This document shows, one piece after another, positions 8,102 through 17,039 of a stretch of DNA of 64,000 nucleotides (position 1 is its first letter; each line of letters opens with the position of its first letter). Source of the DNA: Bacillota bacterium (GTDB lineage Bacteria > Bacillota > Clostridia > Peptostreptococcales > Anaerovoracaceae); the NCBI GenBank assembly GCA_017416795.1, contig JAFQBD010000066.1, positions 1-64,000 of the forward strand, given 5' to 3'. The position numbers and the translations under genes were made by a program. The notes under the pieces are model-generated. The model was not told the DNA's origin, made no database searches, and saw nothing but the letters and a program-made list of their open reading frames with translations.

Positions 8102-8773
8102 TTAAATATGTCTCTGCTGTACGCCTTCTCTGATAACAAGTTCTTTTAATCTGTCGATATGTACATCGGCAGCGCTTCTTGCTGCTTCAGCATTGCCGCT
8201 TTCGATGGCATCCAGTATCAGCTGGTGTTCTTCCGGCATGTTTTCTGCTCTTCTGAAGTTATCGTAATAGATATATCTGAATCGCAGCACCAGCTCCTGA
8301 AGCTGCTCGATCATCTGAACGAGGATCTTGTTGTTGCAGGATTCTACGATGATACGATGGAATCTCGTATCGTGCTTGATCATTTCTTCCATATTGCCGA
8401 CCTGAACGGCAGCGTTATAGTGTTCTGATACATCTTTCAGTTCAGTCAGCTGTTCTGGTTTCATTCTTGAAGCTGCGAAGAAAGCAGCCAGCCCTTCCAT
8501 GTTCTGACGAACTTCCAGGATCTCGACCATATCCTCTGTAGAGATCTGTGAAGCATAAGCTCCGCGGCGAGGTTCGATAGTTACCAGGCCTTCTTTTTCC
8601 AGCTTACGGATAGCTTCTCTGATAGGCGTTCTGCTGACACCGATCTCTTTAGCCAGCTCTACTTCCATCATTCTTGTACCCGGAACGATAGCGCCTGTAA
8701 GTATCTGCATTTTAAGTTCTTCGTAAACCATTTCCCTGAGAGGTCTATGGTTTTGGATGTCAAAGTTCAACAT
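8102..8773 (-). CDS. GntR-family transcriptional regulator with FCD domain
   Basis: A 223-residue FadR-subfamily regulator: winged helix at about 8-75 (REMVYEELKMQILTG, IGVSRTPIREAIRKLEKEGLV) and an all-helical FCD ligand domain with the metal/ligand-binding residues of HDTRFHRII, and DVHIDRLKE near the end. GntR/FCD proteins respond to organic acids. It lies 48 bases downstream of ispE with a GGGGGAG ribosome site and no terminator between, so the two are probably co-transcribed. A gntR gene next to ispE recurs in clostridia from memory, but the ligand is not known to me. Confidence 0.9.
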   Translation of the reverse strand: MLNFDIQNHRPLREMVYEELKMQILTGAIVPGTRMMEVELAKEIGVSRTPIREAIRKLEKEGLVTIEPRRGAYASQISTEDMVEILEVRQNMEGLAAFFAASRMKPEQLTELKDVSEHYNAAVQVGNMEEMIKHDTRFHRIIVESCNNKILVQMIEQLQELVLRFRYIYYDNFRRAENMPEEHQLILDAIESGNAEAARSAADVHIDRLKELVIREGVQQRHI

Positions 8774-8821
8774 TTATTACTCCCCCTTATCGTTTCATAA
8801 ACGGTGCAGCGATGATCGCTG

Positions 8822-9787
8822 TTACCATGTAGTTCTAGTCCAGAAGCTTTCTTTGTTGTGGGAAAGCATTTTCTCGCATATAGCTTTGGATTCAGTAATG
8901 TTTCTGCAGAGTCCGAAGACTGTCGGACCGCTTCCGCTCATCAGGACACATCCTGACGAACAGAGCTCCTGCATCATGTTCTTTGTATACATAACTATAG
9001 GATAATGGTTCAGAGTGAAATTTTCAAGTACGTTGATGAGATTTTTCTTTAGTACTTTTGTATCATTCTTCTTCAGTGCTTCGATCATTTCATCATTGTC
9101 AGGATGTTCGGTGATCTCCATATTATCTATGCCCTGATAAACTTCGGCTGTAGAGACTCCGATATTAGGTTTGCTCAGGACCAGATGGCTCCTCAGACCT
9201 GTTATAGGCTTTAGGTCGGTACCTGTGCCTGTGGCCAGTGCGCAGTGGCAGCTGAGAGGATCATCCTTGAAATCATCAGCCAGGACTTCGTTGCCTGCTG
9301 CCTGACCCATGATACAGAACGGTATATCAGAGCCAAATCCTGCTCCGATCTCGCAAAGGGCAGCTACATCAAGTCCCAGGTCCCACAGCTTATTGAGTCC
9401 GTGGAGGACTGCTGCTGCATTGCCGCTTCCGCCTGCCAGTCCTGCTGCCACAGGAATGCGTTTTTTGATATCTATGCGGATAGTTCCCGATTTACCCTCT
9501 CCGTATCTTTCAATCATAGCATCGGCTGCTTTATATGCCAGATTCCTGTTGTCGGTCGGCAGGAACTTGCGGTTAGTGGAAAGCTCGATCTTTATGCCTG
9601 AGGCATCACCGGTCTCACCGGTGCCTACGTCTGCATTTTGCGCTTCTGTCCATTTGATCTGGACATCGTCGCAAAGGAGGATCTGCTGCATTATCATCGC
9701 CAGTTCATGATAACCGTTATCCAGGACGCCCAGCACGTCGAGAGTCAGGTTTATTTTCGCGAAGGATTTTATTACGATTTTTTTCAT
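8822..9787 (-). CDS. ispE: 4-diphosphocytidyl-2-C-methyl-D-erythritol kinase
   Basis: GHMP kinase of the non-mevalonate isoprenoid pathway; it phosphorylates the 2-OH of CDP-methylerythritol using ATP. The N-terminus SFAKINLTLDVLGVLDNGYHEL and the ATP loop PVAAGLAGGSGNAAA are diagnostic, as is MSGSGPTVFG near the C-terminus. A longer in-frame start exists at 9850, but MKKIVIKS at 9787 follows GGAGGTGA with ideal spacing and avoids the upstream terminator. The length of 321 residues is slightly over the usual 280-300. Confidence 0.93.
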   Translation of the reverse strand: MKKIVIKSFAKINLTLDVLGVLDNGYHELAMIMQQILLCDDVQIKWTEAQNADVGTGETGDASGIKIELSTNRKFLPTDNRNLAYKAADAMIERYGEGKSGTIRIDIKKRIPVAAGLAGGSGNAAAVLHGLNKLWDLGLDVAALCEIGAGFGSDIPFCIMGQAAGNEVLADDFKDDPLSCHCALATGTGTDLKPITGLRSHLVLSKPNIGVSTAEVYQGIDNMEITEHPDNDEMIEALKKNDTKVLKKNLINVLENFTLNHYPIVMYTKNMMQELCSSGCVLMSGSGPTVFGLCRNITESKAICEKMLSHNKESFWTRTTW

Positions 9788-9827
9788 AGGTGTCACCTCC
9801 GTGGGTGTATCTGCAGTATATAAACAA

Positions 9828-9856
9828 AACGAGTGAGTCTTAGGACTCACTCGTTA
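9828..9856 (-). terminator. Terminator after the Ig-like membrane protein gene
   Basis: A 10-bp perfect stem (ACGAGTGAGT with ACTCACTCGT) followed on the minus strand by TTTTGTTT. Confidence 0.85.
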
Positions 9857-9862
9857 TCATCA

Positions 9863-10774
9863 TTACTTCTTGCCTTTTGAATTCTTCTTCTTACCACTCT
9901 GGTTCTTAGGGTTTGTTGAAGTAGTCTGCTTAGGCTGAGTCTTAACGACTTTTACCTTGTATTCACTTCCTGATGCGGAGATCGGTCTTGGTCCGGAAAC
10001 TCTCTTGTTTGAAGAAGATGCTTCTTCAGCAGCTTCAGCTTCCAGTTCTGCCATCAGTTCTGCATCAGCAGCCTTTCTCTTAGCGAGAGCTTCAGCTTCC
10101 TTAGCCTTTCTCTGTGCATCTTTAGCAACGATCTCTTCTACAGATTTACCTGTTCTCTTAGCTTCCTTGTATGGATTTACAGTCTGTGACTTGCCGCTTT
10201 CCTTAGTCTGCTTTTCTGCTTCCTTCTTAGCTGACTTAGTTGTGAATACGATCATTCCGACCATCATGACAGCCATCAGGATCATGTATACCTTAGTTGA
10301 CTTGGCCTGGTCGAGAGTTTTGAATGAGATAGTTTCAACTGCACCCAGCTTGCTGCCGTCAGCAGCCTGGAACTTTTCACCGATAGTCAGTGTGTATTTC
10401 ATATCGCCCTGGATGATACTGTTAGCCTTTCTTGCTTCCTTACTTCTGATGTTGGAAGCTACCATCAGCAGGCCTTCTTCCTTATCGCTGTAGTAAACCT
10501 TGATAGGAACTTCCTTACCGTTCTTGTCGGCAAGTTTGAACTGCTTAGCGTTTTTCTGTTCGATCTTATCGTTCGCAGGCATTACATCCTTGTTGAACTG
10601 GATCTTTACTGAAAGGTTTTCTACGGAAACTCCTTCATCCTTGTTATGAGGGATGGATTCTACGATAGCGAGTCCGTCCTTTTGTGCATTAACATCTTCT
10701 GTTGCAAAGGCTGCCGGTGCCAGTACGGACACCATCATGATCATCAGGCAAACCAGAGCGCCTATTCTTTTCAT
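9863..10774 (-). CDS. Membrane-anchored protein with Ig-like (SbsA/Big_5 type) domain
   Basis: A 303-residue protein with a signal peptide (residues 1-24, ending AAFA), one Ig-like domain of the Big_5 type (about 38-155: SIPHNKDEGVSVENLSVKIQFNKDV to ETISFKTLD), one transmembrane segment (about 162-180) and a long, charged, alanine/lysine-rich cytoplasmic tail (EAEALAKRKAADAELMAELE, likely coiled coil). The extreme C-terminus is strongly basic. It overlaps tadA by 4 bases (ATGA), so translation is coupled. No function is known to me; a structural or sensing role at the envelope is possible. Confidence 0.7.
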   Translation of the reverse strand: MKRIGALVCLMIMMVSVLAPAAFATEDVNAQKDGLAIVESIPHNKDEGVSVENLSVKIQFNKDVMPANDKIEQKNAKQFKLADKNGKEVPIKVYYSDKEEGLLMVASNIRSKEARKANSIIQGDMKYTLTIGEKFQAADGSKLGAVETISFKTLDQAKSTKVYMILMAVMMVGMIVFTTKSAKKEAEKQTKESGKSQTVNPYKEAKRTGKSVEEIVAKDAQRKAKEAEALAKRKAADAELMAELEAEAAEEASSSNKRVSGPRPISASGSEYKVKVVKTQPKQTTSTNPKNQSGKKKNSKGKK

Positions 10775-11238
10775 TGCTGTTTTTCCTCCGACTTCTTTTT
10801 TCTTAATTGTTTAAAAAAATCTTTCATTATGCAGCTGCATTCTTCCTGCATAAGTCCATATTCTATTTCTGTAAAGTGATTAAGTCTGCTTTCCTGAGGG
10901 ATGTTGAACACCGATCCGCACGCTCCGGACTTAGGGTCCATGGTGCCTATATGTAGCTTTTCGATGCGCGACCAGACTATAGCGCCTGCACACATGCTGC
11001 ATGGTTCTGTCGTCACGAACATCTGGCATCCGATCAGTCTCCATCCGCCCAGCTTCTCGGCTGCGCTTCTTATGGCCAGGATCTCCGCATGTGCTGTGGG
11101 ATCCTTGCGGGTCTCCACTTCATTGTGGCCTCGGGAGATGATCTCACCGTCTCTTACTATAACGGCTCCGACAGGGACTTCGCCCAACTGCGCCGCTTTT
11201 TTAGCTTCCTCAAGAGCTGCTTGCATATACTTTCTCAT
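10771..11238 (-). CDS. tadA: tRNA-specific adenosine deaminase
   Basis: A 155-residue zinc deaminase that converts adenosine 34 of tRNA-Arg(ACG) to inosine. The zinc-binding and catalytic motif is seen as TAHAEI (His and catalytic Glu) and PCSMCAGAIVWSRI (two Cys). The N-terminus MRKYMQAALEEAKKAAQLGEVPVGAVIV is typical for TadA rather than cytidine or guanine deaminases. It overlaps the Ig-like protein gene by 4 bases and follows the unknown gene by 24 bases. Confidence 0.93.
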   Translation of the reverse strand: MRKYMQAALEEAKKAAQLGEVPVGAVIVRDGEIISRGHNEVETRKDPTAHAEILAIRSAAEKLGGWRLIGCQMFVTTEPCSMCAGAIVWSRIEKLHIGTMDPKSGACGSVFNIPQESRLNHFTEIEYGLMQEECSCIMKDFFKQLRKKKSEEKQQ

Positions 11239-11262
11239 ATACCTTACAATCCTATCACATTT

Positions 11263-12156
11263 TTAATCGTCTATCAAGGGAATTTCCTCAATATGACCAT
11301 TATATCTGTTGACTGCAGCTATCCAGTAGCCATAAGTGCTGCGCCTTCTTTCCTCTACGGGAATGGATCTGTCTTCGGCAGCTTTTTCCATGCCGAGGAT
11401 AGGCAGCCAGAAAACGAAGCCGCTCTTGCCGTCATCAGGCTTTTCTTCCGGCAGGAACCTGCCGGGAACTGCCAGGAAATAGTGGTCGTCGTTATAGCCC
11501 CAGAGGAAGTGTCCGTACTTTTCTATAGGTCCTGCGGCGCCGGGCGCTATCATTGGAAATTTCTTGGTGTCTGTGATCTTTTTCCATGAAGCCTTGATGG
11601 AGCCCTCTGCGAAAGGTACTATGGCTTCGAAATGATCCTGTGCCTTTGCAAGTTCGATGCACTTTTCCAGAACGACTTTGTTATAAAAGGCGTTGTAGTT
11701 TTTTGGCAGCGGATCCTTGAACTTTTCTGCTGCGGGGAGTGTTTCCGGCACATTGAAGCTTCCTTTGAGCACCGGATGCAGGGATTCGCGGCAGTTTACA
11801 GTCGACATTGCGGCGATGATGGCCATGGTGTAAGCATGAAGCGCTGTACCGCTGCCGTCCAGGTCCTGCGGATTTATGCGGAAGCTGGCTTCCCCCTTGC
11901 CGTAGGCATTGAGGGAAATGTTGCCCACCATGTGATAGCAGCGTTTCTCGTTTTTAGTTCCTGCCAGCACCAGCTTGTAGACGTATTCTCCTTTAGGGAA
12001 GAATTTCACGTTATCCATTATCACGACGATAAGGCCTTTATCTTCGTCCTGCTCCACTTTCATATATCCGAACATCTCCTTGCCGGGGTCAAAAGCATAT
12101 CGTTTGTTTTCTTCCTTAAGTACGATGGGGCTTTTGCTTATTTTTGAAAAATCCAT
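11263..12156 (-). CDS. Conserved protein of unknown function
   Basis: A 297-residue soluble protein that I do not recognise. The N-terminal half looks beta-rich (VVIMDNVKFFPKGEYVYKLVL, MVGNISLNAYGKGEASFRIN), suggesting a sensor-like or carbohydrate-module-like fold. The C-terminal half has aromatic-rich stretches (KYGHFLWGYNDDHYFLAVPGR, GYWIAAVNRYNG). There is no signal peptide or membrane segment. The start at 12156 is chosen over 12180 because AAGGAGGACG precedes it. It is the first gene of the minus-strand run with tadA and is divergent from dapF. Confidence 0.6.
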   Translation of the reverse strand: MDFSKISKSPIVLKEENKRYAFDPGKEMFGYMKVEQDEDKGLIVVIMDNVKFFPKGEYVYKLVLAGTKNEKRCYHMVGNISLNAYGKGEASFRINPQDLDGSGTALHAYTMAIIAAMSTVNCRESLHPVLKGSFNVPETLPAAEKFKDPLPKNYNAFYNKVVLEKCIELAKAQDHFEAIVPFAEGSIKASWKKITDTKKFPMIAPGAAGPIEKYGHFLWGYNDDHYFLAVPGRFLPEEKPDDGKSGFVFWLPILGMEKAAEDRSIPVEERRRSTYGYWIAAVNRYNGHIEEIPLIDD

Positions 12157-12259
12157 TGGCGTCCTCCTTGTTATCTTCACTTTTTTTTAGTAATATATGA
12201 GGGATAAGAAATATAAAGAATATTAAGAATAAATTCTAATTTTGAAAGGCGGATACAGC

Positions 12260-13111
12260 ATGCTGAAATTCTCCAAATATCATGGGTGCGGCAACAATTT
12301 CGTGATGGTGCGTGAGCAGGAACTGATCGAATATCTTGGCGGTATCACAGAACCGGAGACAAAAGAATACCCGGCTTTTGCACAGAAAGTCTGCGACATA
12401 AATACAGGCATCGGAGCAGATGGTCTCATTATCGTCAGAGAAGAGCCGGCTCTTGAGATGGTTTTTTATAACATGGACGGCAGTCGTGCACCTATGTGCG
12501 GTAACGGTATCAGATGTTTCGCGCGATTTTGTCTTGAGGAGGGGATCTGTGAGGAAGCTTCTTATGCAGTGAAGACTCTGGCAGGCGACATGGTGGTAGA
12601 AGTGACATCGCGTGAACCGTTTATGGCGAGGATAGATATGGGGACGCCGATCTTCGAGCCTGCTGCCATAGCAGTAGATTCGGAGCGCAGTGATTTTCTC
12701 GGTCAGCAGCTTGAGATTTCTGACGGGAGCCGATGGACAGTCAACAGTCTGTTCATGGGAACTGTGCATACTGTAGTTTTCGTGGACGATTATGATAGTT
12801 TCGACATAGAATATGTGGGAAGAGAACTTTGCGAGCATCCTACATATACTGAGAAGACGAATGTGAACTTCGTCCGTGTTATCGATGAGAACACTGTAGA
12901 AATGAAGACGTATGAAAGAGGCGTCGGAATGACGCTGGCCTGCGGCACGGGAGCGTGTGCGACAGCGGTAGTGTGCGCTTTGCAGGGCTTGTGCAAATCG
13001 CCTATAGAGGTTATACTACAGTTAGGCAGTTTGAATATCGAACTTAAAGATGACGGCCATGTGTTTATGGAAGGACCGTCAGTTAAAATAGCTGAAGGAA
13101 TACTCGTATAG
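12260..13111 (+). CDS. dapF: Diaminopimelate epimerase
   Basis: Interconverts LL- and meso-diaminopimelate by a two-cysteine, cofactor-free mechanism. Both catalytic cysteines are visible in MCGNGIRCFARF and LACGTGACATA; the N-terminus FSKYHGCGNNFVMV is typical. The track of open frame extends to 12242, but MLKFSKYHG at 12260 is the family start and follows GAAAGGCGG. The 283-residue length is normal. It heads the dapF-dapA-dapB-dapH cluster, so the cell makes lysine and probably meso-DAP peptidoglycan. Confidence 0.95.
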   Translation: MLKFSKYHGCGNNFVMVREQELIEYLGGITEPETKEYPAFAQKVCDINTGIGADGLIIVREEPALEMVFYNMDGSRAPMCGNGIRCFARFCLEEGICEEASYAVKTLAGDMVVEVTSREPFMARIDMGTPIFEPAAIAVDSERSDFLGQQLEISDGSRWTVNSLFMGTVHTVVFVDDYDSFDIEYVGRELCEHPTYTEKTNVNFVRVIDENTVEMKTYERGVGMTLACGTGACATAVVCALQGLCKSPIEVILQLGSLNIELKDDGHVFMEGPSVKIAEGILV

Positions 13112-13137
13112 AGTTCAAGAAAGGAGAAGGTGACAAA

Positions 13138-14013
13138 ATGATAAAAGGATCAATGGTTGCACTGGTAACACCTTTTACTGAAGACGGAAGCGTTAATTTC
13201 AAGAGAGTGAGAGAGCTGGTCGAATGGCATATCCAGGAAGGTACAGATGCTATCCTGGTGCTGGGAACTACAGCGGAAACTCCTACACTTACTACTGAAG
13301 AAGAGGATGAGATCGTAAGGATCGCTATAGAACAGAATGCAGGAAGAGTTCCTATCGTTGTGGGCAGCGGCTCCAACAATACTGCTAAGGCTATCGAAAC
13401 AAGCCTCAAGTATGAGAAGATGGGTGCGGATGCACTGCTGGTGATCTCACCTTATTACAACAAGGCTAACAAGCAGGGAATGATACAGCACTTCCTGGCT
13501 GTAGCAGATGCGGTGAACACACCGATAATTCTGTACAACGTACCGGCAAGAACAGGTATCAGCATCAGCTACGAAGTTCTGGAAGCGGTATGCAAGCATA
13601 AGAACATCGTAGGTATCAAGGAAGCCAGCGGTGACATGTCACTCGTTTCTAAATTCTCCAAGCTGATAGATGACAACTTCACTATCTATTCGGGAAATGA
13701 TGATATCAACGTTCCTCTCATGTCACTGGGCGGAGGCGGAGTGATCTCAGTTCTGGCAAACATCCTGCCGGGAGTATCACACGATATGGCTGCGGCTGCA
13801 CTTGAAGGAGACTTCGTGAAAGCAAGAGAGATCCAGATAAAATACATGGATCTTATCAATGCGTTATTCATAGAAACTAACCCTATCCCTGTCAAAGAAG
13901 CAATGAATATGCTCGGTCTTGAAGCAGGCGGATACAGACTGCCGCTCTATCCTATGGAAGAAAAGAACAGAGCAGTGCTGAAGGGTGAGCTGGAGAAGCT
14001 TGGACTTCTGTAA
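13138..14013 (+). CDS. dapA: 4-hydroxy-tetrahydrodipicolinate synthase
   Basis: Condenses pyruvate with aspartate semialdehyde as the first committed step to lysine/DAP. The Schiff-base lysine is in GIKEASGDM and the catalytic Tyr in YNVPARTG; the pyruvate-binding TTAET motif appears as GTTAETPTLT. The length of 291 residues is standard. The start follows AAGGAGAAGG. A terminator-like hairpin at 14021-14050 separates it from dapB, so downstream expression may be lower. Confidence 0.97.
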   Translation: MIKGSMVALVTPFTEDGSVNFKRVRELVEWHIQEGTDAILVLGTTAETPTLTTEEEDEIVRIAIEQNAGRVPIVVGSGSNNTAKAIETSLKYEKMGADALLVISPYYNKANKQGMIQHFLAVADAVNTPIILYNVPARTGISISYEVLEAVCKHKNIVGIKEASGDMSLVSKFSKLIDDNFTIYSGNDDINVPLMSLGGGGVISVLANILPGVSHDMAAAALEGDFVKAREIQIKYMDLINALFIETNPIPVKEAMNMLGLEAGGYRLPLYPMEEKNRAVLKGELEKLGLL

Positions 14014-14020
14014 GTAAGAT

Positions 14021-14050
14021 AAGGACTGCGGAAGCAGTCCTTATGTTTTT
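14021..14050 (+). terminator. Hairpin between dapA and dapB
   Basis: AAGGACTGC (14021-14029), loop GGAA, GCAGTCCTT (14034-14042) then ATGTTTTTAT. Strong stem; it may end dapA transcripts or act as a partial terminator inside the dap cluster. Confidence 0.7.
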
Positions 14051-14069
14051 ATAATAGAAAGGGCATAAT

Positions 14070-14813
14070 ATGGAGAATATAAGAATTGCCATCCTTGGCG
14101 GCGGAGCCATGGGAAAAGTGCTGTCACAGATGACAGAAGAAAAAGAAGGGTACGAACTTATAGGCGTAGTGGAACCCCTTAACGGAGAGACACTGGAAGC
14201 TTTGGATGAAGCTGCGAAAGCAGACGGCAAAGATATAGATGTGGTAATAGATTTCAGCCATCCGGCGAACCTTGATATGCTGTGCGGATATTGTGAGGCT
14301 AACGGAGTTTCTGCAGTCATCGCAACTACAGGACTTGAAGCTTCGCATCTGGCGAAGATCGATGAGCTGGCAGGCAAAGTTCCTGTAGTATTTTCGGCCA
14401 ACTATTCGCTTGGCGTCAATGTTATGAAGAGAGTCATCGCTGAGATCACGCCGATCCTTGAAGATGCATTTGATATCGAGATCGTTGAGATGCATCACAA
14501 CAAGAAGCTGGATGCTCCTAGCGGCACTGCCAAGATGCTCCTTGCAGCAGCTGACGGCGAAGGTAAGTATGACCATGTTTACGGCAGAGAAGGCATGAGA
14601 AAGCGCGGACATGAGATCGCCGTACATACGCTTCGTGGCGGTACTGTAGCAGGTGAACATACTGTGATCTATGCAGGAGAAGACGAGATCATCGAGGTGA
14701 AGCATAGGGCAGGATCCAAGAAGATCTTCGCGGCGGGAGCCTTGAAAGCTGCGGCCTTTGCGAAAGATGCAGAGGTGGGATACTACACGATGGAAGATAT
14801 ACTTTTCGGATAA
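14070..14813 (+). CDS. dapB: 4-hydroxy-tetrahydrodipicolinate reductase
   Basis: Reduces the DapA product to tetrahydrodipicolinate with NAD(P)H. Nucleotide-binding GGGAMGKV is at the N-terminus and the catalytic motif EMHHNKKLDAPSGTA follows at about 145-160. The 247-residue length is typical. It lies 18 bases before dapH, with which it is probably co-transcribed. Confidence 0.95.
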   Translation: MENIRIAILGGGAMGKVLSQMTEEKEGYELIGVVEPLNGETLEALDEAAKADGKDIDVVIDFSHPANLDMLCGYCEANGVSAVIATTGLEASHLAKIDELAGKVPVVFSANYSLGVNVMKRVIAEITPILEDAFDIEIVEMHHNKKLDAPSGTAKMLLAAADGEGKYDHVYGREGMRKRGHEIAVHTLRGGTVAGEHTVIYAGEDEIIEVKHRAGSKKIFAAGALKAAAFAKDAEVGYYTMEDILFG

Positions 14814-14831
14814 GACGAAGGAATACTAAAG

Positions 14832-15524
14832 ATGGATGCAAGAAAACTGATCGAATATATCGGCAATGCCGAGAAAAAGACACCGGTAAAAGTCTACGTC
14901 AAGGAAAAGGCGCCTGTTGATTATGCAGGATGTCGCGTCTTTGGCGCGGGAGATAAGATCGTGTTCGGCGACTGGGCAGATGTGAAATCTATTCTGGAAG
15001 AAAATGCAGATAAGATAGAGGACTACATTGTTGAGAATGACGCCAGAAATTCAGCGATCCCTATGCTGGATCTCAAGGATATCAAGGCGCGTATAGAACC
15101 GGGTGCCATAATTCGTGAGAAGGTCGAGGTCGGCGATAATGCCGTTATCATGATGGGTGCCGTTATAAACATCGGTGCGGTCATCGGTTCGGGAACTATG
15201 ATAGACATGGGAGCCATCCTCGGAGGCAGAGCTATGGTAGGAAACAACTGCCATATCGGTGCCGGGACTGTGCTTGCAGGCGTTATCGAGCCGCCTAGCG
15301 CACAGCCTGTCGTGATAGAAGACGACGTCGTTATCGGTGCCAATGCAGTAGTGCTGGAAGGCTGTCGAGTGGGGCGCGGATCCGTAGTAGCGGCAGGAGC
15401 CGTAGTCGTAGAAGACGTGCCTGAAGGCGTAGTTGTTGCAGGAGTACCTGCACGCGTGATCAAGGCAGTGTCAGATACCGCAGCAGATAAGATCGAAGTG
15501 GTGGACCTGCTGAGAAAGCTGTAA
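14832..15524 (+). CDS. dapH: Tetrahydrodipicolinate N-acetyltransferase
   Basis: Left-handed beta-helix acyltransferase built from hexapeptide repeats ([40 protein letters not shown]). Its N-terminal domain is typical of DapH (acetyl-CoA) rather than DapD (succinyl-CoA): the protein is 230 residues and starts [20 protein letters not shown]. This places the organism in the acetylase variant of the DAP pathway; the matching aminotransferase and deacetylase are not in the window. A terminator follows at about 15570. Confidence 0.93.
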   Translation: MDARKLIEYIGNAEKKTPVKVYVKEKAPVDYAGCRVFGAGDKIVFGDWADVKSILEENADKIEDYIVENDARNSAIPMLDLKDIKARIEPGAIIREKVEVGDNAVIMMGAVINIGAVIGSGTMIDMGAILGGRAMVGNNCHIGAGTVLAGVIEPPSAQPVVIEDDVVIGANAVVLEGCRVGRGSVVAAGAVVVEDVPEGVVVAGVPARVIKAVSDTAADKIEVVDLLRKL

Positions 15525-15569
15525 CCTGTCGGTCCGAAGACCGGAAGAGTTGATTGAAATAAGATTTGA

Positions 15570-15600
15570 GAGCCTATCGATTTTTTGATGGGCTTTTTTA
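15570..15600 (+). terminator. Terminator of the dap cluster
   Basis: GAGCCTATCGA and TGATGGGCT form an imperfect stem followed by seven T. Confidence 0.75.
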
Positions 15601-15693
15601 GTAGTTTTATGTGTGAGTATGCATGTTGTTACAACAAGCATGATTAAAAATCGACGGAAAACACAAAATACTAATAATTATATGGAGGGCAAC

Positions 15694-16701
15694 ATGGCAT
15701 ACATTTTACTTATAATAGGATTCATATTTCTCGTAAAAGGCGCAGATCTCTTCGTTTCGGGGAGTTCGGCCATCGCTGAGCATTTCGGTATACCGACTTT
15801 TATCATCGGACTTACTGTAGTTGCTTTCGGGACGAGCATGCCGGAAGCAGCTATCAGTGTTACGGCCGCGGTGACAGGTGCTAACGGGATCGCGGTTGGA
15901 AATGCAATAGGCTCGAATATATTCAACCTACTGGTAGTTCTCGGGGCATCATCGTTGATAAAGGAATGCCCTGTGTCGCGAGACACATTGAGGTTCGAGT
16001 ATCCTTTGTCTATAGCTACGGCGGGAGCACTTCTCGTGATGGGTCTTAGGGCAGGTGCTGACGGATCGCTGTTTGGTACAGGTATCGTATCACGCGTAGA
16101 TGGTTTGGTACTGCTGGCGGTTTTCACAGTATTCATGGTGATGACTGTGAAAAAAGCAATGAAGCAGCATAATAGAGAAAATATCATCGACTACTATGGC
16201 GGGGCTGACGTCGGTGATCCGGGGGCTTGCATGATGGAGGAAGAGAAAACTTCTCTGCTTAAGTCGATCGTCAAATCGATCATCGGCCTTGCCGGCATCG
16301 TCCTCGGTGGTGATATGGTAGTTGAATCCGCTTCATCGATAGCGGAAGCTTTCGGGATAGACGAGGTATTGATAGGACTTACTATCGTAGCATTGGGAAC
16401 ATCTCTGCCGGAACTGGTGATAAGCATAGTTGCAGCGGTCAAAGGCGAGACCGATATCGCAGTAGGAAATGTTATCGGATCGAACATATTCAACATACTG
16501 CTGGTGATGGGATTGTCGACGGCTATCCACCCGATCGCCATAACCGTGTTCAGCATCTATGATATTCTGATCCTTATAGGTGCAAGCCTTATCGTACTGA
16601 TCCCGCTGGCACGAAAACAGGTGATAACGAGAGGATGGGGAGTTTTACTACTGCTCATGTATGCAGGATATCTGGCGTATATAATCATGAGGACGATCTG
16701 A
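15694..16701 (+). CDS. CaCA-family cation/calcium exchanger (first copy)
   Basis: A 335-residue protein of the Ca2+:cation antiporter family with two inverted alpha repeats, each with the ion-binding motif: GTSMPEA in repeat 1 and GTSLPEL in repeat 2, each followed by a GNxIGSNIFN segment. About ten membrane helices. Relatives exchange Na+ or H+ for Ca2+. The start MAYILLIIG at 15694 follows GGAGGG; the longer in-frame extension to 15613 runs through the terminator region and is not credible. A paralogue lies at 39372. Confidence 0.9.
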   Translation: MAYILLIIGFIFLVKGADLFVSGSSAIAEHFGIPTFIIGLTVVAFGTSMPEAAISVTAAVTGANGIAVGNAIGSNIFNLLVVLGASSLIKECPVSRDTLRFEYPLSIATAGALLVMGLRAGADGSLFGTGIVSRVDGLVLLAVFTVFMVMTVKKAMKQHNRENIIDYYGGADVGDPGACMMEEEKTSLLKSIVKSIIGLAGIVLGGDMVVESASSIAEAFGIDEVLIGLTIVALGTSLPELVISIVAAVKGETDIAVGNVIGSNIFNILLVMGLSTAIHPIAITVFSIYDILILIGASLIVLIPLARKQVITRGWGVLLLLMYAGYLAYIIMRTI

Positions 16702-16736
16702 AGTTAAGAAGGCTATATTTCAAAAGCGATGCAAAG

Positions 16737-16765
16737 TTGACATTTGATCTAAAAAAGCATATAAT
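16737..16765 (+). promoter_or_regulatory. Consensus promoter of the toxin-antitoxin operon
   Basis: TTGACA (16737-16742) and TATAAT (16760-16765), 17-bp spacing, both perfect matches. An unrepressed promoter of this strength fits autoregulated toxin-antitoxin control. Confidence 0.85.
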
Positions 16766-16782
16766 TGTAATACAAGTAATAC
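16765..16782. promoter_or_regulatory. Candidate antitoxin operator
   Basis: Palindrome TTGTAATACAA (16765-16775) overlaps the -10 box, and GTAATAC occurs twice in tandem (16767-16773, 16776-16782). This is where a ribbon-helix-helix antitoxin would be expected to bind. Inference from position and symmetry. Confidence 0.45.
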
Positions 16783-16811
16783 GCGATATGTAAAGGGTTT
16801 GGAGGTAAGGT

Positions 16812-17036
16812 ATGGCAACTATTTCACTAAGATTGAATGATGAAGACGCTAAGCTGGTTCAAGAGTATGTGGCGGCTAATGATCTGAATCTTTCATCGTT
16901 TGTCAGAGAGCTTATATTAGACAAGATCGAAGATGACCTGGCATTGGATGAAGAGCGTATCATAAATGCCAGAACAAGGGCGGCAAACGAAGCATCTTAT
17001 GATCATATTGAGGTTTGGAAGAAGCTGGGGGTATAG
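16812..17036 (+). CDS. RelB/DinJ-like ribbon-helix-helix antitoxin
   Basis: A 74-residue protein opening MATISLRLNDEDAKLVQEYV followed by SSFVRELILDKIEDDL, the beta strand plus two helices of a ribbon-helix-helix DNA-binding domain. The acidic/charged C-terminal half would wrap the toxin. It lies 3 bases upstream of the RelE-type toxin gene, the standard antitoxin-first order, and is expected to repress its own promoter. Confidence 0.85.
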   Translation: MATISLRLNDEDAKLVQEYVAANDLNLSSFVRELILDKIEDDLALDEERIINARTRAANEASYDHIEVWKKLGV

Positions 17037-17039
17037 CAG

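Noticed and set aside
15023-15463. Threonine/serine/proline-rich minus-strand frame
   Set aside because: Complement of the hexapeptide repeats of dapH; the low complexity comes from the repeat pattern of the real gene.
15613-15693. N-terminal extension of the first CaCA exchanger
   Set aside because: It is hydrophilic, runs from the dap terminator and lacks a ribosome site; MAYILLIIG with GGAGGG is the family-like start.
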